64,000 nt of DNA from Ulvibacter antarcticus (GCF_003688405.1 NZ_REFC01000015.1:268914-332913), one strand, 5' to 3'; positions 8,777 through 18,419 are shown, counted from the stretch's first letter. Notes: generated by a model not told the origin, from the sequence alone. Translations and numbers: made by a program.

Positions 8777-10741
8777 ATGAAAACATACATTTTACTTTTT
8801 GCATCACTACTAGTTTCAGGATTAGCATTTTCGCAGGTTCAGAATGATACCTTACGACGTTCGGCCAATATTGGTTTCGATCGCAATGGCAATCTGGTAT
8901 CCTTCAAACCCGAAACCCCACCACTTCAACAAATTGCAGGAGCGCCCAAGGCATTCTATACTTTCTATTGGGAGTTCGACGATGGTACATACAGCACAGA
9001 AAAAGAGCCTAAACACGCCTACAAAAACAAAGGGGAATACGATGTAAAATTATGGGCAACCAATCAATATGATACTGGTAAACCGCCATCTACCAGACCT
9101 AAAAAAGTAGCGGTAAACGACATCACTTCCGAAGCTGGAGATATTGCAAGTATGGACGAAAATTTAGATCTAATGATCAACCGAGATCCTATTCCTCAAG
9201 AAGAGATGGTCGTTGTAATGAGTTATAAAAACGCAAACTCATTTGTAAGTAGCGGTAAACTTTATCTTTATTATAACGAACGCCAGTTTAAAGCCGATAA
9301 TTTCGAGCTCACAGACTCCCGAACCTATCACGGCGAACGCAAAGTTTCTAACTCCGGATTTGCGCTTAACGAAAAAATAGACGCTTTAGATGACACTTAT
9401 TATGCTGCTGCTAAAAACGAACTACTTCAAATACACACAAAGGCAATAGATACCACCGAGCGAAACAACCTCCCGCTTACCATGGAAGAATCTGAGGCTT
9501 ACTATAAAAAATCCGAAGCCTTCGAATTCGATGACATGCAACCTAATGAAGAACGCAATGTCTTTTTCACAATGAAAACAACTCCGGAAATGATCAAAGA
9601 CACCAGTGCTATTATCACTGTGAGAAGTATCTATGTACCCGACAATAACAGCTCGAAACACAAAGTAAAAGACCTGGAAATGGAGATCGTAACCTCTCAT
9701 GACCCCAATAAAATGTCGTCCAATGCTTCATTGATGAATTACCGCTTCGTGCGCTTTAAAACTTTTAAATTCAAAATAAAATTTCAGAATAATGGCGAAG
9801 GTCCCGCACGCACCATAAGGCTGGAGACAGACATCCCCGAAATGTTCGACAAACAGACCATCGAAGTTACCGATCAATATCCTGAATGCCCTATTTGTCC
9901 TAAAAATAGAGAGGTCGCATATAGTTGTCTCGACACTACTTTCACCAAAGAACAGGCAATTTTCACTTATAAAAACATCTATCTTCCGGGAAGTCAGCAA
10001 AAAAACGTCAAGGAATACGATTCGACCAAAGGTTTTGTAAAATACCGAATTAAGCTGAAAAAGGATTTTCACAAAAAGAAGACCAAAAGCCGCACCGCTA
10101 TTATCTTCGATAAGAACGAACCTATCATCACCAATTACGCGACTACCCGATTCATACCCGGGATTTCGTTGGGCGCTAAAGTGGGGTACGCTATCACTCC
10201 GGGTCGTGACAATGCTAAGGAATATTTCGCTGGAGTAACCATTTCTCCCTTTAAATCGTACCGTGGATATCTGCAATTTGAATTGTTTGGCTCTTATGCC
10301 GAATTTCAGGAATTCAATCAATTTACAGAACAGACACCTGTAGATGTTTTCATAAACTCTTATGAGTATTTTCAGACTGCTACCACCCGAAATTTCACCG
10401 GCTATCTCGTCCCGATTTCCTATCGCTACAACCTCAACAATTTTATGGCAATAGGTACAGGTGTGCAGATGAAATTGGATATCACCAATAAAACCATCAC
10501 CGAAACCAATGGCGAATACTCGCTTATTATCCCTTCCGAGGGTCAGGTGATACGCGATGACACTCAGGATACATTCACACGTACCGAAACCAACTGCGAT
10601 TGCGTGAATTTCAGAACCGGAATTTTTGCCGGATTCAACATCGGTTTTGCACGTATTGGACCGAGCGTTGGAGCGCGTTACATCTATTATTTAAACGAAG
10701 ACAACCAACAAATTCAATTGTATGGTATCTGGAAGTTTTAG
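8777..10741 (+). CDS. PKD-domain envelope protein
   Basis: A 654-residue protein from the ATG at 8777, chosen because a standard signal peptide follows (MKTYILLFASLLVSGLAFSQ); ATGs at 8747 and 8750 would add 9-10 residues. An N-terminal PKD-like domain (about 25-110) has the WEFDDGTYS and YDVKLWATN blocks. The middle has a DPNKM segment followed by a repeat-type beta domain with NNGEGPARTI, resembling the DPN..-type domain of the LRR protein at 19469. The last 170 residues (from about ISLGAKVGYAITPG) look like an outer-membrane beta barrel ending in aromatic KF. It is probably surface-exposed and linked to the lipoproteins and CHAT protease. No enzyme motif is seen. Confidence 0.8.
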   Translation: MKTYILLFASLLVSGLAFSQVQNDTLRRSANIGFDRNGNLVSFKPETPPLQQIAGAPKAFYTFYWEFDDGTYSTEKEPKHAYKNKGEYDVKLWATNQYDTGKPPSTRPKKVAVNDITSEAGDIASMDENLDLMINRDPIPQEEMVVVMSYKNANSFVSSGKLYLYYNERQFKADNFELTDSRTYHGERKVSNSGFALNEKIDALDDTYYAAAKNELLQIHTKAIDTTERNNLPLTMEESEAYYKKSEAFEFDDMQPNEERNVFFTMKTTPEMIKDTSAIITVRSIYVPDNNSSKHKVKDLEMEIVTSHDPNKMSSNASLMNYRFVRFKTFKFKIKFQNNGEGPARTIRLETDIPEMFDKQTIEVTDQYPECPICPKNREVAYSCLDTTFTKEQAIFTYKNIYLPGSQQKNVKEYDSTKGFVKYRIKLKKDFHKKKTKSRTAIIFDKNEPIITNYATTRFIPGISLGAKVGYAITPGRDNAKEYFAGVTISPFKSYRGYLQFELFGSYAEFQEFNQFTEQTPVDVFINSYEYFQTATTRNFTGYLVPISYRYNLNNFMAIGTGVQMKLDITNKTITETNGEYSLIIPSEGQVIRDDTQDTFTRTETNCDCVNFRTGIFAGFNIGFARIGPSVGARYIYYLNEDNQQIQLYGIWKF

Positions 10742-13442
10742 TGGTTTTTGGGCGTCCCACTCCCCCCTTTCGCCTTTGGCTTCGGAGGGAGTAGTCGGGC
10801 TTTCAGGAGTCGCTACCTCCTTGCCTGCGAATGGCAGTCAAGGCCGTGAGCTTCAACAATCCCTCAATCCCTTACGCAGATTCCTGCCACTAATTATTAT
10901 TCTTTTTGCAAGTCAATTTCTTCTTGCCCAACAATTGGAAGAAAACATTTATAATTCCCTTGATCAATTCATAGAAAACCCTTCCGAAGAAAATTTGGAA
11001 ATGCTTCAGATCAAAGAAGCAACTTTTGAAACCAACGTCACTTCCGAAGAAGAAAAACTTGCATTGCTCATCCTCGATTGTAATTTAGGTTATTATAACA
11101 ATCGTTTTGGAAGAACCCAATTTGCAATCGATTGGTATGAAAAAGCCTGGAAACTTTACGAAGAAAATAAATTTACAACCTACGACATAAGTGAATTCTG
11201 CCTCAAGCCGCTAGGCAATTTATATACCATTACCGGCGCCTTTACCAATGCCGAAAGCACCATTAAACAATATATCCATCTGGCAGAGGAAGCGAAAAAT
11301 CCTATACAGCGAACAAGTGGAGTTATCAACCTTTCTGTGGTTTATCACAATACCGGAAACTATCAAACAGCCATACTAATACTTGAAAAGGAACTTCAAA
11401 ACAAGACGATTACTAAGTCGCAGAAAGCGGCCCTCGAAAACAACCTTGCCACGAATCTCTTTGCAATTGGAAAAACAGATGAAGCCCAAGAAATCATAGA
11501 TCGCGCTATAAAAAATGGAAGTCTTATTTCGGCAAAGGCATATAAAAATGCCGCTCAGATTGCTGTTCGCGAAAATGATTTTCAGAAAGCTGAGAACTAT
11601 TTGTTTCAGGCAGAGCGAGCCCTTTCGCAAAATCCTGATTTTTCGGCAAGAGAATTGGCAAAATTATATCAGGAACAAGCACAGTTGTATATGATGCAGC
11701 AAAAAGATGCAGAAGCCAACAAGAGTTTACAAAAATCGTTGCACACATTGCTGCCAAATCTTGAAAAGGACCAACTTCCTGAAGCATCAATGTTGTATGC
11801 AGAAAACACCTTTCTAGATGTCCTCGACGGGTTGGCGCATCAAGAAACGGATCTCGAAATTGCCTTACAATATTTCGATCTCAGTTTTTATGTTTCACAA
11901 CTACTCTCCAGAGAACTAAATTCTCAAGAGGCTAAAATTTTGCATCAGCTGGACGACAGAGTACGTAGTGAAAAATGCATTGCACTGCTTTTTGACAACT
12001 ATCAGAATAGCGGGGATGATACACTTATGGAGCGTGCCTTTAACTATGCAGAGAGATCAAAAGCCGTCGTTTTATCGGAAATGCAATTAAAACGATCCCT
12101 GCTTAGCCAGCACCTTAACGATACATTACTTCAGAAGGAACAACAACTGATAAGAAAACAAGAAGCACTTATCAACAATCTGGTAAGAGCACAATTGTCG
12201 GAAGGTTCAAAAGAAGACATAAATAACATCACCTTTTCGCTAAATAGTCTTCATCTGGAACTTAAAACAGTGGCTAAGGAAATTGCGCTTAAGTATCCGG
12301 AAGAAGAAAATACAACGGTGGCAATCGAAACTATTCAGCAGAAATTATTAGAAGATTCTGCCAGAATGTATTACTTTTTCTTCGGAAGAGAAGTCTTGTA
12401 TACTTTTAGAATTTCGAATGCTACGATGGAGCTTCAGAAGAAACCCATTACAGCAAAATTTAGCAATATATTATTAGATTATATTCATTCGTTCGATACC
12501 TCATCTAAGATTAACGATGATATTCCGAAGTACACCAAGACCGCTTTTTCATTGTACCAAGAGCTCGATCTTAAAAATCATTCCAAAGTAAAAAACCTCG
12601 TTATCATTCCGGACGGACTTCTCAATTTTGTTTCATTTGAAGCCTTACTTACTGAAGAAACCAATACAATTAATTACTCAAAAATGCCTTTTTTGGTAAA
12701 GGCACAAAGCCTTGCTTACAACACTACTGCGGGCATGTATGCCAATAGCTCAAGAAGTGAAGAAAAGAATAAAGTTTTAGGTGTTTTTCCGGTTTTCTAT
12801 AATACTAAAAGTGAACTCAAATTTTCCGTAAATGAATCTGAAAGTTTGGATCGAGATATGAATTCAACATTATTAATGAGAGAGCAAGCGACCAAGGCTA
12901 ATTTTTTAAATGAGGCTCCGCGTTATAATATTTTGCATTTGTCTACCCATGCTAGTGGTGGAGATTTTGTGATACCTGCGAATATTCAGTTTATCGACGA
13001 TGTGATGCTGCTTCACGAGCTATATTCTTTAGATCTACATCCTGAATTAGTGGTTTTAAGCGCATGTGAAACCGGAATTGGAAAATTACAAAAGGGCGAA
13101 GGTGCAATGAGTGTTGCCAGAGGGTTTCAATATGCCGGAGCCAAAAATTTATTGTTCTCTTTGTGGAAAGTAAATGATTTATCGACGGCGCAATTGATGG
13201 ATTCATTTTATAAAAGCTTCAGAAAAAATGAATCTGCCTTCGTTTCCAATCACCTGTCTAAATTAAAATATCTTCAGAATGGTGATATTAGCACCATAAA
13301 AAAATCTCCTTATTACTGGAGCAGTTTTGTTTATTACGGAGGGCTTTCCGAAGCTAAAACAAGTTACAACACCCTAATAGTATTCGTTGGTTTAACCTTA
13401 TTGGTACTTTTTATTGTGGTAATGCGTAAGAAACGAACATAG
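10722..13442 (+). CDS. Predicted periplasmic TPR-CHAT protease with C-terminal membrane anchor
   Basis: The frame is 906 residues from ATG 10722, overlapping the PKD gene by 20 bp. The first 50 residues or so are translated REP-like repeat and precede a clear signal peptide (about 55-70, ending LLAQQ). No ATG lies nearer to that signal, so the true start is uncertain and may be a TTG or CTG. TPR repeats fill about 100-420, followed by a coiled helical linker, then a CHAT domain with H743 in LHLSTHA and C782 in LSACETG, the caspase-like catalytic pair. A final hydrophobic helix (about 880-900) ends in RKKRT. This predicts a protease facing the periplasm and anchored in the inner membrane, unlike the cytoplasmic CHAT proteases of known defence systems. 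Confidence 0.88.
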   Translation: MVSGSFSGFWASHSPLSPLASEGVVGLSGVATSLPANGSQGRELQQSLNPLRRFLPLIIILFASQFLLAQQLEENIYNSLDQFIENPSEENLEMLQIKEATFETNVTSEEEKLALLILDCNLGYYNNRFGRTQFAIDWYEKAWKLYEENKFTTYDISEFCLKPLGNLYTITGAFTNAESTIKQYIHLAEEAKNPIQRTSGVINLSVVYHNTGNYQTAILILEKELQNKTITKSQKAALENNLATNLFAIGKTDEAQEIIDRAIKNGSLISAKAYKNAAQIAVRENDFQKAENYLFQAERALSQNPDFSARELAKLYQEQAQLYMMQQKDAEANKSLQKSLHTLLPNLEKDQLPEASMLYAENTFLDVLDGLAHQETDLEIALQYFDLSFYVSQLLSRELNSQEAKILHQLDDRVRSEKCIALLFDNYQNSGDDTLMERAFNYAERSKAVVLSEMQLKRSLLSQHLNDTLLQKEQQLIRKQEALINNLVRAQLSEGSKEDINNITFSLNSLHLELKTVAKEIALKYPEEENTTVAIETIQQKLLEDSARMYYFFFGREVLYTFRISNATMELQKKPITAKFSNILLDYIHSFDTSSKINDDIPKYTKTAFSLYQELDLKNHSKVKNLVIIPDGLLNFVSFEALLTEETNTINYSKMPFLVKAQSLAYNTTAGMYANSSRSEEKNKVLGVFPVFYNTKSELKFSVNESESLDRDMNSTLLMREQATKANFLNEAPRYNILHLSTHASGGDFVIPANIQFIDDVMLLHELYSLDLHPELVVLSACETGIGKLQKGEGAMSVARGFQYAGAKNLLFSLWKVNDLSTAQLMDSFYKSFRKNESAFVSNHLSKLKYLQNGDISTIKKSPYYWSSFVYYGGLSEAKTSYNTLIVFVGLTLLVLFIVVMRKKRT
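10745..10885. repeat. REP-like palindromic element fused to the CHAT 5' end
   Basis: This GC-rich stretch (gggcgtcccactcccc, gcctttggcttcggaggg, ending in ccctcaatcccttacgc) has the layout of the GC-rich REP-like elements commonly found between Bacteroidota genes. It contains no internal stop in the CHAT frame and so is read as coding if translation starts at 10722. Recognition of the element is from memory of such repeats, not from a search. Confidence 0.55.
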
Positions 13443-13598
13443 ATTTGGCAGTGAATTCTATGTCTTCATTTGTTGATTTCCATATGACGTAATCTCTCCT
13501 CAAGTCACGGAACCAAAATACTTCTAATCTATCAACAAATTAAAGTTGCTTCAGGTTTTATTTGCAATATTAGTTTTCATCGCTATTGGTATTAATAT

Positions 13599-14855
13599 TC
13601 AATCTTTTAATAAATTCCGTACTCTAAGGCGCTCAACCAATTTGGAGACAGTAAGTCCTTGTACGAGGATTGAAAACACCACTACGATATAAGTGATTAC
13701 TAAAAACAAGTCCCGATGCATTTCCTGTGTTAGTCCTAAAGCTAAAGCGATCGAAATACCACCTCTCAATCCTCCCCAAGTCATAATAAGGTTAGTATTG
13801 GGAACAAAATTAAGTTTCTTTTCAAAGAATTTTATGGGGCCAATAAGCGAAGCATAGCGGCAGGCGAGTATAATTGGGATGGCTAATAAACCTGCTATTA
13901 TATAATTCCCTTCTAAGGTAAGGATAAGCATTTCCATACCGATAAGGACAAAAAGAATGGTATTAAGCAAGATATCTATTAGTTCCCAGAATTTATCGAC
14001 ATAGGTTTCGGTGGTTTTAGACATGGCAGAATGTCTCACCGTATCCATCCCGACCATAAGTCCGGCAGTTACCATTGCTAAAGGAGCCGACAAGTGAAAT
14101 TTCTGCGCCACGGCTGTTCCAACCATTACGGTGGCCAAGGTGATTATAACTTCGATGTCGTAATCGTCAATAGATTTCAATAAACGATAGGTTATCCAAC
14201 CTAAGAAAACTCCAAAAGCGATACCTCCTAAAACTTCCTTTGCAAAAAGTCCAACTACATCCATCACCGCTACATTTTCGGCGCCAATACTCGCGATTTG
14301 ATAGATGGTTAAAAACACAACTACACCTACCCCGTCATTAAAAAGTGATTCCCCAACAATTTTTGTTTCAAGCCTTTTTGGAACACCCGCTTGTTTTAGA
14401 ATTCCCAATACTGCAATTGGATCTGTAGGGGAAATAAGAGCTCCAAATAGTAAGCAATAAATATATGCAATCTCTAAACCTAGTAACTGTAAAATAAAAA
14501 ACATAGCCGTACCCACCAGAAATGTAGAAATGAGAACACCTAAAGTAGCAAACGCTAATACCGGCCATCGTTGGACTTTTAACTGTTCAAAATTGGTATG
14601 CAATGCCCCAGCAAAGAGCAGAAAACTAAGCATTATATCGAGCAAAACAGTTTTAAAATCTATTTGTGTAATGATTTCTATTTCAGCATTTAAAAGGGTA
14701 TCGTCAAAATAGCTTAAAGCCAATACCGCAAGGGTAAAAACGATGGTGATAAGCATTAGTCCAATAGTATTGGGGAGGTGCAAAAACCGTACATTGATGT
14801 ATCCAAAACCTGCAGCAAGTGCGACAAGAACGGTGGTAATGAGAAAATAATCCAT
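13599..14855 (-). CDS. CPA1-type Na+/H+ antiporter (NhaP-like)
   Basis: A 418-residue integral membrane protein with about 12 hydrophobic segments. The ATG at 14855 starts directly at the first membrane helix (MDYFLITTVLV); a longer reading frame to 14993 would add 46 hydrophilic residues over repeat-containing DNA and is rejected. The core motif ESLFNDGVGVVVF (FNDG, ion-binding Asp) and SPTDPIAVLG in an earlier helix identify the NhaP/CPA1 branch, which exchanges Na+ (or K+) for H+ to control pH and salt, fitting a marine lifestyle. There is no C-terminal TrkA or cNMP domain. It is transcribed alone, convergent with the CHAT gene. Confidence 0.92.
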   Translation of the reverse strand: MDYFLITTVLVALAAGFGYINVRFLHLPNTIGLMLITIVFTLAVLALSYFDDTLLNAEIEIITQIDFKTVLLDIMLSFLLFAGALHTNFEQLKVQRWPVLAFATLGVLISTFLVGTAMFFILQLLGLEIAYIYCLLFGALISPTDPIAVLGILKQAGVPKRLETKIVGESLFNDGVGVVVFLTIYQIASIGAENVAVMDVVGLFAKEVLGGIAFGVFLGWITYRLLKSIDDYDIEVIITLATVMVGTAVAQKFHLSAPLAMVTAGLMVGMDTVRHSAMSKTTETYVDKFWELIDILLNTILFVLIGMEMLILTLEGNYIIAGLLAIPIILACRYASLIGPIKFFEKKLNFVPNTNLIMTWGGLRGGISIALALGLTQEMHRDLFLVITYIVVVFSILVQGLTVSKLVERLRVRNLLKD

Positions 14856-14992
14856 AGGGTGAGGGTTGGTAGTGCTAAGGTACTGTTTTCTGATTTCGCT
14901 TCGGAAGAAGTATAGAATATTATTCGAGCTTAAAGACCTCAGATTAATGGTAGGGATGATATTATAAATATTAAACCCCTCCGCCTTTGGCA

Positions 14993-15015
14993 CCTCCCCT
15001 TAAAAAAAGGGGAGG
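14993..15015. repeat. GC-rich hairpin (REP-like) in the antiporter/endonuclease gap
   Basis: CCTCCCCTT (14993-15001) and AAGGGGAGG (15007-15015) pair perfectly around AAAAA. It is preceded by ccgcctttggc, also present in the repeat at 10745. It lies between divergent genes, so a REP element is likelier than a terminator. Confidence 0.55.
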
Positions 15016-15122
15016 AACTACAAAAAGTCGCTTTTAGATTTTAAAACACAGACACATCGATTTAAATATTAATCCTTATCTTTATTATTCTACATCCAAC
15101 TCCCACAAAACAAGCTACTACT

Positions 15123-16085
15123 ATGGTGGGTATACTGGATGGTCCTCCGACTTACGTAATTGAAAATTTAGCTGAATTGTCTAATGATCTGGACAATCAT
15201 CTCCCATTTAAAAAAATTGATAAGAACGTAATGATCGCCAGTTGGAATATCCGCGCTTTTGGGAACCTCACTCGAAAGTGGGAAAGTGACAACACCGATA
15301 GTCCGAAACGCGATCTGCATTCCATTTTATGTATTTCCGAAATTATTAAACGCTTCGATGTGATTGCGGTCCAGGAAGTAAAAGCCAATATTCGCGCATT
15401 GAGAGACACCATGAAGCTATTGGGGTCGAACTGGTCCTTAATCCTAACAGATGTCACAAAAGGTAGTGCCGGAAACGGGGAACGAATGGCTTATATATTC
15501 GATACGCGAAGAGTTCAATTATCGGGACTCGCATGTGAACTGGTCATCCCGAAAGAATGGAAGTATGGAATTGACGACGATGCTATGGAAGATCAGTTTG
15601 TAAGAACTCCTTATGCGGTGAGTTTTAAAAGTAATGAGACGACCTTTATATTAGTTACGGTCCATATTAAATACGGCAAAAAATCTATCGATCGGATTGG
15701 TGAATTAAAAGCAATAGCACGATGGATGACAAATTGGGCTTCCGACATCAATGCCTACCATCAAAATTTGATATTATTGGGAGATTTCAATATTAATGAA
15801 AGAGGTGATTTATTGGATAAGACCTTTCTTTCTGAAGGATTGTACGTTCCTGAGCAGCTTCAGAAGCCTGAAATTACAAGATCGATTTTTAATACAAGTA
15901 AATATTACGATCAGATTGCCTGGTTCAATTCCTCGAAGAATATTCCGAAGCTCTCCATGGAATTTATTACAGGCGGAAACTACGACTTTGTACCCATTGC
16001 ACTAAAAAGCAGAAATCTTAGCAAACGGAAATTGTCCTTTATGCTTTCCGATCATTATCCGCTTTGGGCTGAGTTTGAATTTTAG
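15123..16085 (+). CDS. Endonuclease/exonuclease/phosphatase-fold protein
   Basis: A 320-residue protein of the EEP (DNase I-like) superfamily. Ordered motifs are visible: ASWNIRAFG (about 39), the metal-binding Glu in VIAVQEVKAN (about 83), VTVHIKYG (about 180), LLGDFNINERGD (about 222, with the catalytic Asp and Asn) and the terminal SDHYPLWAEF (His base). There is no signal peptide, so it acts in the cytoplasm. The family includes nucleases and phosphoesterases, and the substrate cannot be assigned. The start at 15123 lies just after a run of short repeats. It has no operon partner. Confidence 0.85.
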   Translation: MVGILDGPPTYVIENLAELSNDLDNHLPFKKIDKNVMIASWNIRAFGNLTRKWESDNTDSPKRDLHSILCISEIIKRFDVIAVQEVKANIRALRDTMKLLGSNWSLILTDVTKGSAGNGERMAYIFDTRRVQLSGLACELVIPKEWKYGIDDDAMEDQFVRTPYAVSFKSNETTFILVTVHIKYGKKSIDRIGELKAIARWMTNWASDINAYHQNLILLGDFNINERGDLLDKTFLSEGLYVPEQLQKPEITRSIFNTSKYYDQIAWFNSSKNIPKLSMEFITGGNYDFVPIALKSRNLSKRKLSFMLSDHYPLWAEFEF

Positions 16086-16210
16086 TATTTCGTGAAAATA
16101 TTACAAATGTTTTAGTAACAATTTTTGTTTTGAATCTTCTTTAGAGTAACAGGCAACCTTATAAGGAAATATCGCGTCTTTGTAAATACATCAATCTAAT
16201 TAAGACTCAT

Positions 16211-17698
16211 ATGAAATTTATCATTCATCCCTTTATAATTATTCTCGTTATTTTTTCCACTACGACTTCTGCACAATCGTATTCTGCCAAAGTTGTCGAT
16301 AAAATCACTGGGGAGGCGATTCCTTTTGCAACCATTCAAACTGGTGAAAACCGAGGACTTATTACAAATGAAGAAGGTAATTTCACCTTACTGGAGAATT
16401 TGATTCAGGAGATTCAGGATTCCATCTACATCTCATCCATGGGTTATGAGAATAAAGGTGTTTCAATATCCGATTCCTTGGAAGAGGTCATCGAATTAAA
16501 TCCTAAGCCATTTGAAATAAAAGAGGTTTTTCTTAGTAATAGGCTACTAACACCGAAAGAAATTATTGATGAGGTGAAGGAAAATCTGGAAGCAAATTAT
16601 GCTAACGAACTAAGCCATAAAAAAATATTTTTCCGTCAATCTGATATAAACGAGATGCGAAAAGTTGATCTAGGGTTTATAAAATCGACCATTGAAGAAC
16701 TTAATAAAGAATTGATTGATAGTATTGCTAATTTAATTCCGAAGAAATCCGACAGCTACTTGGAACTTGCCGGAGACTTATATGGTAACTACAAAAGTTC
16801 GAAACTTTATATAGATAAAGCCGCAAATTTATACGACAAGTCGAAAGATCTTTCTAGCAAAGGTCTCACCGATAGATTGGAAAAGATATTCAAAGAGAAT
16901 GTAAAACCCGATTCTTATCTAAAAATTAAATCTGGAATTATTGGCACGAAGGTAGATTTGGATGATTTAGATGGTGAAAACGACGAAAAAACGACGAAAA
17001 ATATTACGATTGATACTATTCAACAAAGCATTCACCAACAAACTAAAGATCGCATTTCGGAACTTTATGAGCAGCTCTTTTTTCATGAAGATTCTGAATT
17101 GGATTTTCTTGAAAAATCGAATCGATATAATTTTGAACTGGAGGATTACACTTTTATAGATGATGCTTCCGTCTACAAAATTTCATTTTTACCAAAGGGC
17201 AGGAAAGATTTCAAAGGTTTAATGTATGTAGATACTCAAAGCTATGCTATCGTCCGACTGGAATTTGAAAATGTGCGTCCACTTCAATCATTTGGGATGT
17301 TTGGCATAAGTTATAGCCGATCGGTTTTTAAGGGTAAAATGCTCTTCGGAAAGGATTTGAATGGAAAATATAGTCCGCGTTATTTAGAGTTGGAAGATGG
17401 AAATAATTTTGGACTCAAAAGACCTTTGAAGATTATTGAAAAGAACAAACATGTAAAAGGAAGACGAAAGCAAAACGAACTTTCTCTAGCGCTAGATATA
17501 AAGGGCCGTTCTACGAAAAAATATGAACTGGTTGTCTTTTCTTCTGAAGTCATTTTAAATGGTGATTTTAATAACGCAGCTGAAAATGAAGCTGTAAAAG
17601 CGACCTATCTCTCAAGATACGATCCAACTTTCTGGCAAGATTATACTATTATGGAGCCTAATGCTGCCATTCGAAGCTTTGAGGTTGTGACCGAGTAG
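16211..17698 (+). CDS. CarboxypepD_reg-like domain envelope protein
   Basis: A 495-residue protein with a signal peptide (MKFIIHPFIIILVIF... ending TSAQ). A carboxypeptidase-regulatory-like beta-sandwich (about 25-105) carries VVDKITGEAIPFATI and LITNEEGNFTL. This domain is typical at the N-terminus of Bacteroidota outer-membrane proteins. The remaining 390 residues hold a helical middle part (about 110-290) and a beta-rich part with YVDTQSYAIVRLEFEN, which resembles the region seen in DUF5686-like proteins without TonB-dependent barrels. Function is unknown; an envelope location is inferred. Confidence 0.82.
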   Translation: MKFIIHPFIIILVIFSTTTSAQSYSAKVVDKITGEAIPFATIQTGENRGLITNEEGNFTLLENLIQEIQDSIYISSMGYENKGVSISDSLEEVIELNPKPFEIKEVFLSNRLLTPKEIIDEVKENLEANYANELSHKKIFFRQSDINEMRKVDLGFIKSTIEELNKELIDSIANLIPKKSDSYLELAGDLYGNYKSSKLYIDKAANLYDKSKDLSSKGLTDRLEKIFKENVKPDSYLKIKSGIIGTKVDLDDLDGENDEKTTKNITIDTIQQSIHQQTKDRISELYEQLFFHEDSELDFLEKSNRYNFELEDYTFIDDASVYKISFLPKGRKDFKGLMYVDTQSYAIVRLEFENVRPLQSFGMFGISYSRSVFKGKMLFGKDLNGKYSPRYLELEDGNNFGLKRPLKIIEKNKHVKGRRKQNELSLALDIKGRSTKKYELVVFSSEVILNGDFNNAAENEAVKATYLSRYDPTFWQDYTIMEPNAAIRSFEVVTE

Positions 17699-18073
17699 GC
17701 ATTCTTTCCGAAGAAAAGGAAACAAATTCTCAATTAAACCAAATTGTGAACTTTCTAGAAGAATATTTCATTAAAATTATTAAACACTAAATTGGCAGTC
17801 GATTAATCCTGATTTTTCGAATTCGTGCCATTATAACCCACATAAAATATCACTTCCGAATTTGAGGCTCGAATTCCGTTGCTTATGTCATCAATTACAA
17901 TAAATTCCACAAAAGTTAAATTATTAAGGATATAACAAAAAGAGCAAGTTTCTTTTACATTTAATTATGAAACCCTCACAAACATTCGCTAAAGATGTTT
18001 CATCAACTTCTAATCCTTATTATATTTAATAAAAAAAGCACTGAATTAGAACAATACTATTAAAACAACCATT
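17699..18073. other. Intergenic stretch holding only the HAD remnant
   Basis: A 375-bp gap. Apart from the HAD pseudogene fragment, nothing convincing is seen: no hairpin terminator, promoter match or small reading frame with a plausible signal. A TTTCCGAAG copy of the locally frequent TTCSGAA motif lies just after the upstream stop codon. Confidence 0.5.
17755..17910 (-). pseudogene. C-terminal remnant of a HAD-family phosphatase
   Basis: Read on the minus strand from GTG 17908-17910, the frame gives VEFIVIDDISNGI, then YVGYNGTNSKNQD, an in-frame TAA (17803-17805), then STANLVFNNFNEIFF and TAG. This aligns without gaps to the C-terminus of the intact HAD protein at 18420-19076 (SCVVIEDSTNGI, CVGYNSVHSKNQD, Y, SKADKVINHFNEITY), with the TAA exactly where the intact copy has Tyr. 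Upstream of 17910 the similarity stops, so the phosphatase core is gone. It is therefore a decayed tandem duplicate separated from its parent by the 110-residue gene. Confidence 0.85.
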
Positions 18074-18406
18074 ATGAAAACTTTCTTCATGTTAATTACT
18101 TTCGGACTTATACTCATCTTTGGAACTTTGGCAGATGACACGAACATTTATACCGGCACCAAAGATAATGTATATACTGTAGCTACCTTTGATGGCTATG
18201 AAGGCGGATTCTATTATTTCACAGATGAAAAAACACAGAAAGCAATCTCTTTAACGGAAGACGATAAATTACCTATTAATCGCAATGAGTTGAAAGAAGG
18301 AGATGTTATTGGACAATCCTTTGAGATTGTATATAAGGTAAATAGGTATAATAAAGCGTTCAATTCTATGACTTCGGAAGATGAGGCTTACAGCAGCGTT
18401 GACTAA
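18074..18406 (+). CDS. Small secreted protein of unknown function
   Basis: A 110-residue protein with an N-terminal hydrophobic signal (MKTFFMLITFGLILIFGTLA) and an acidic mature part of about 90 residues with alternating Tyr/Phe (for example YEGGFYYF). No known family is recognised. It sits between the HAD remnant and the intact HAD gene and is convergent with the latter (13 bp between the ends), suggesting it was inserted between tandem HAD copies or lay there before one decayed. The start is supported by the signal peptide and an A-rich upstream region. Confidence 0.65.
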   Translation: MKTFFMLITFGLILIFGTLADDTNIYTGTKDNVYTVATFDGYEGGFYYFTDEKTQKAISLTEDDKLPINRNELKEGDVIGQSFEIVYKVNRYNKAFNSMTSEDEAYSSVD

Positions 18407-18419
18407 TAAAGAAAATAAT

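Noticed and set aside
9728..10321. 197-residue open frame antisense to the PKD gene
   Set aside because: The sense frame has a signal peptide, PKD blocks and operon neighbours; the antisense protein matches nothing recognisable.
14856..14993. N-terminal extension of the antiporter to 14993
   Set aside because: The added residues are hydrophilic and reach into the edge of a REP-like hairpin; the first membrane helix starts at the ATG at 14855.
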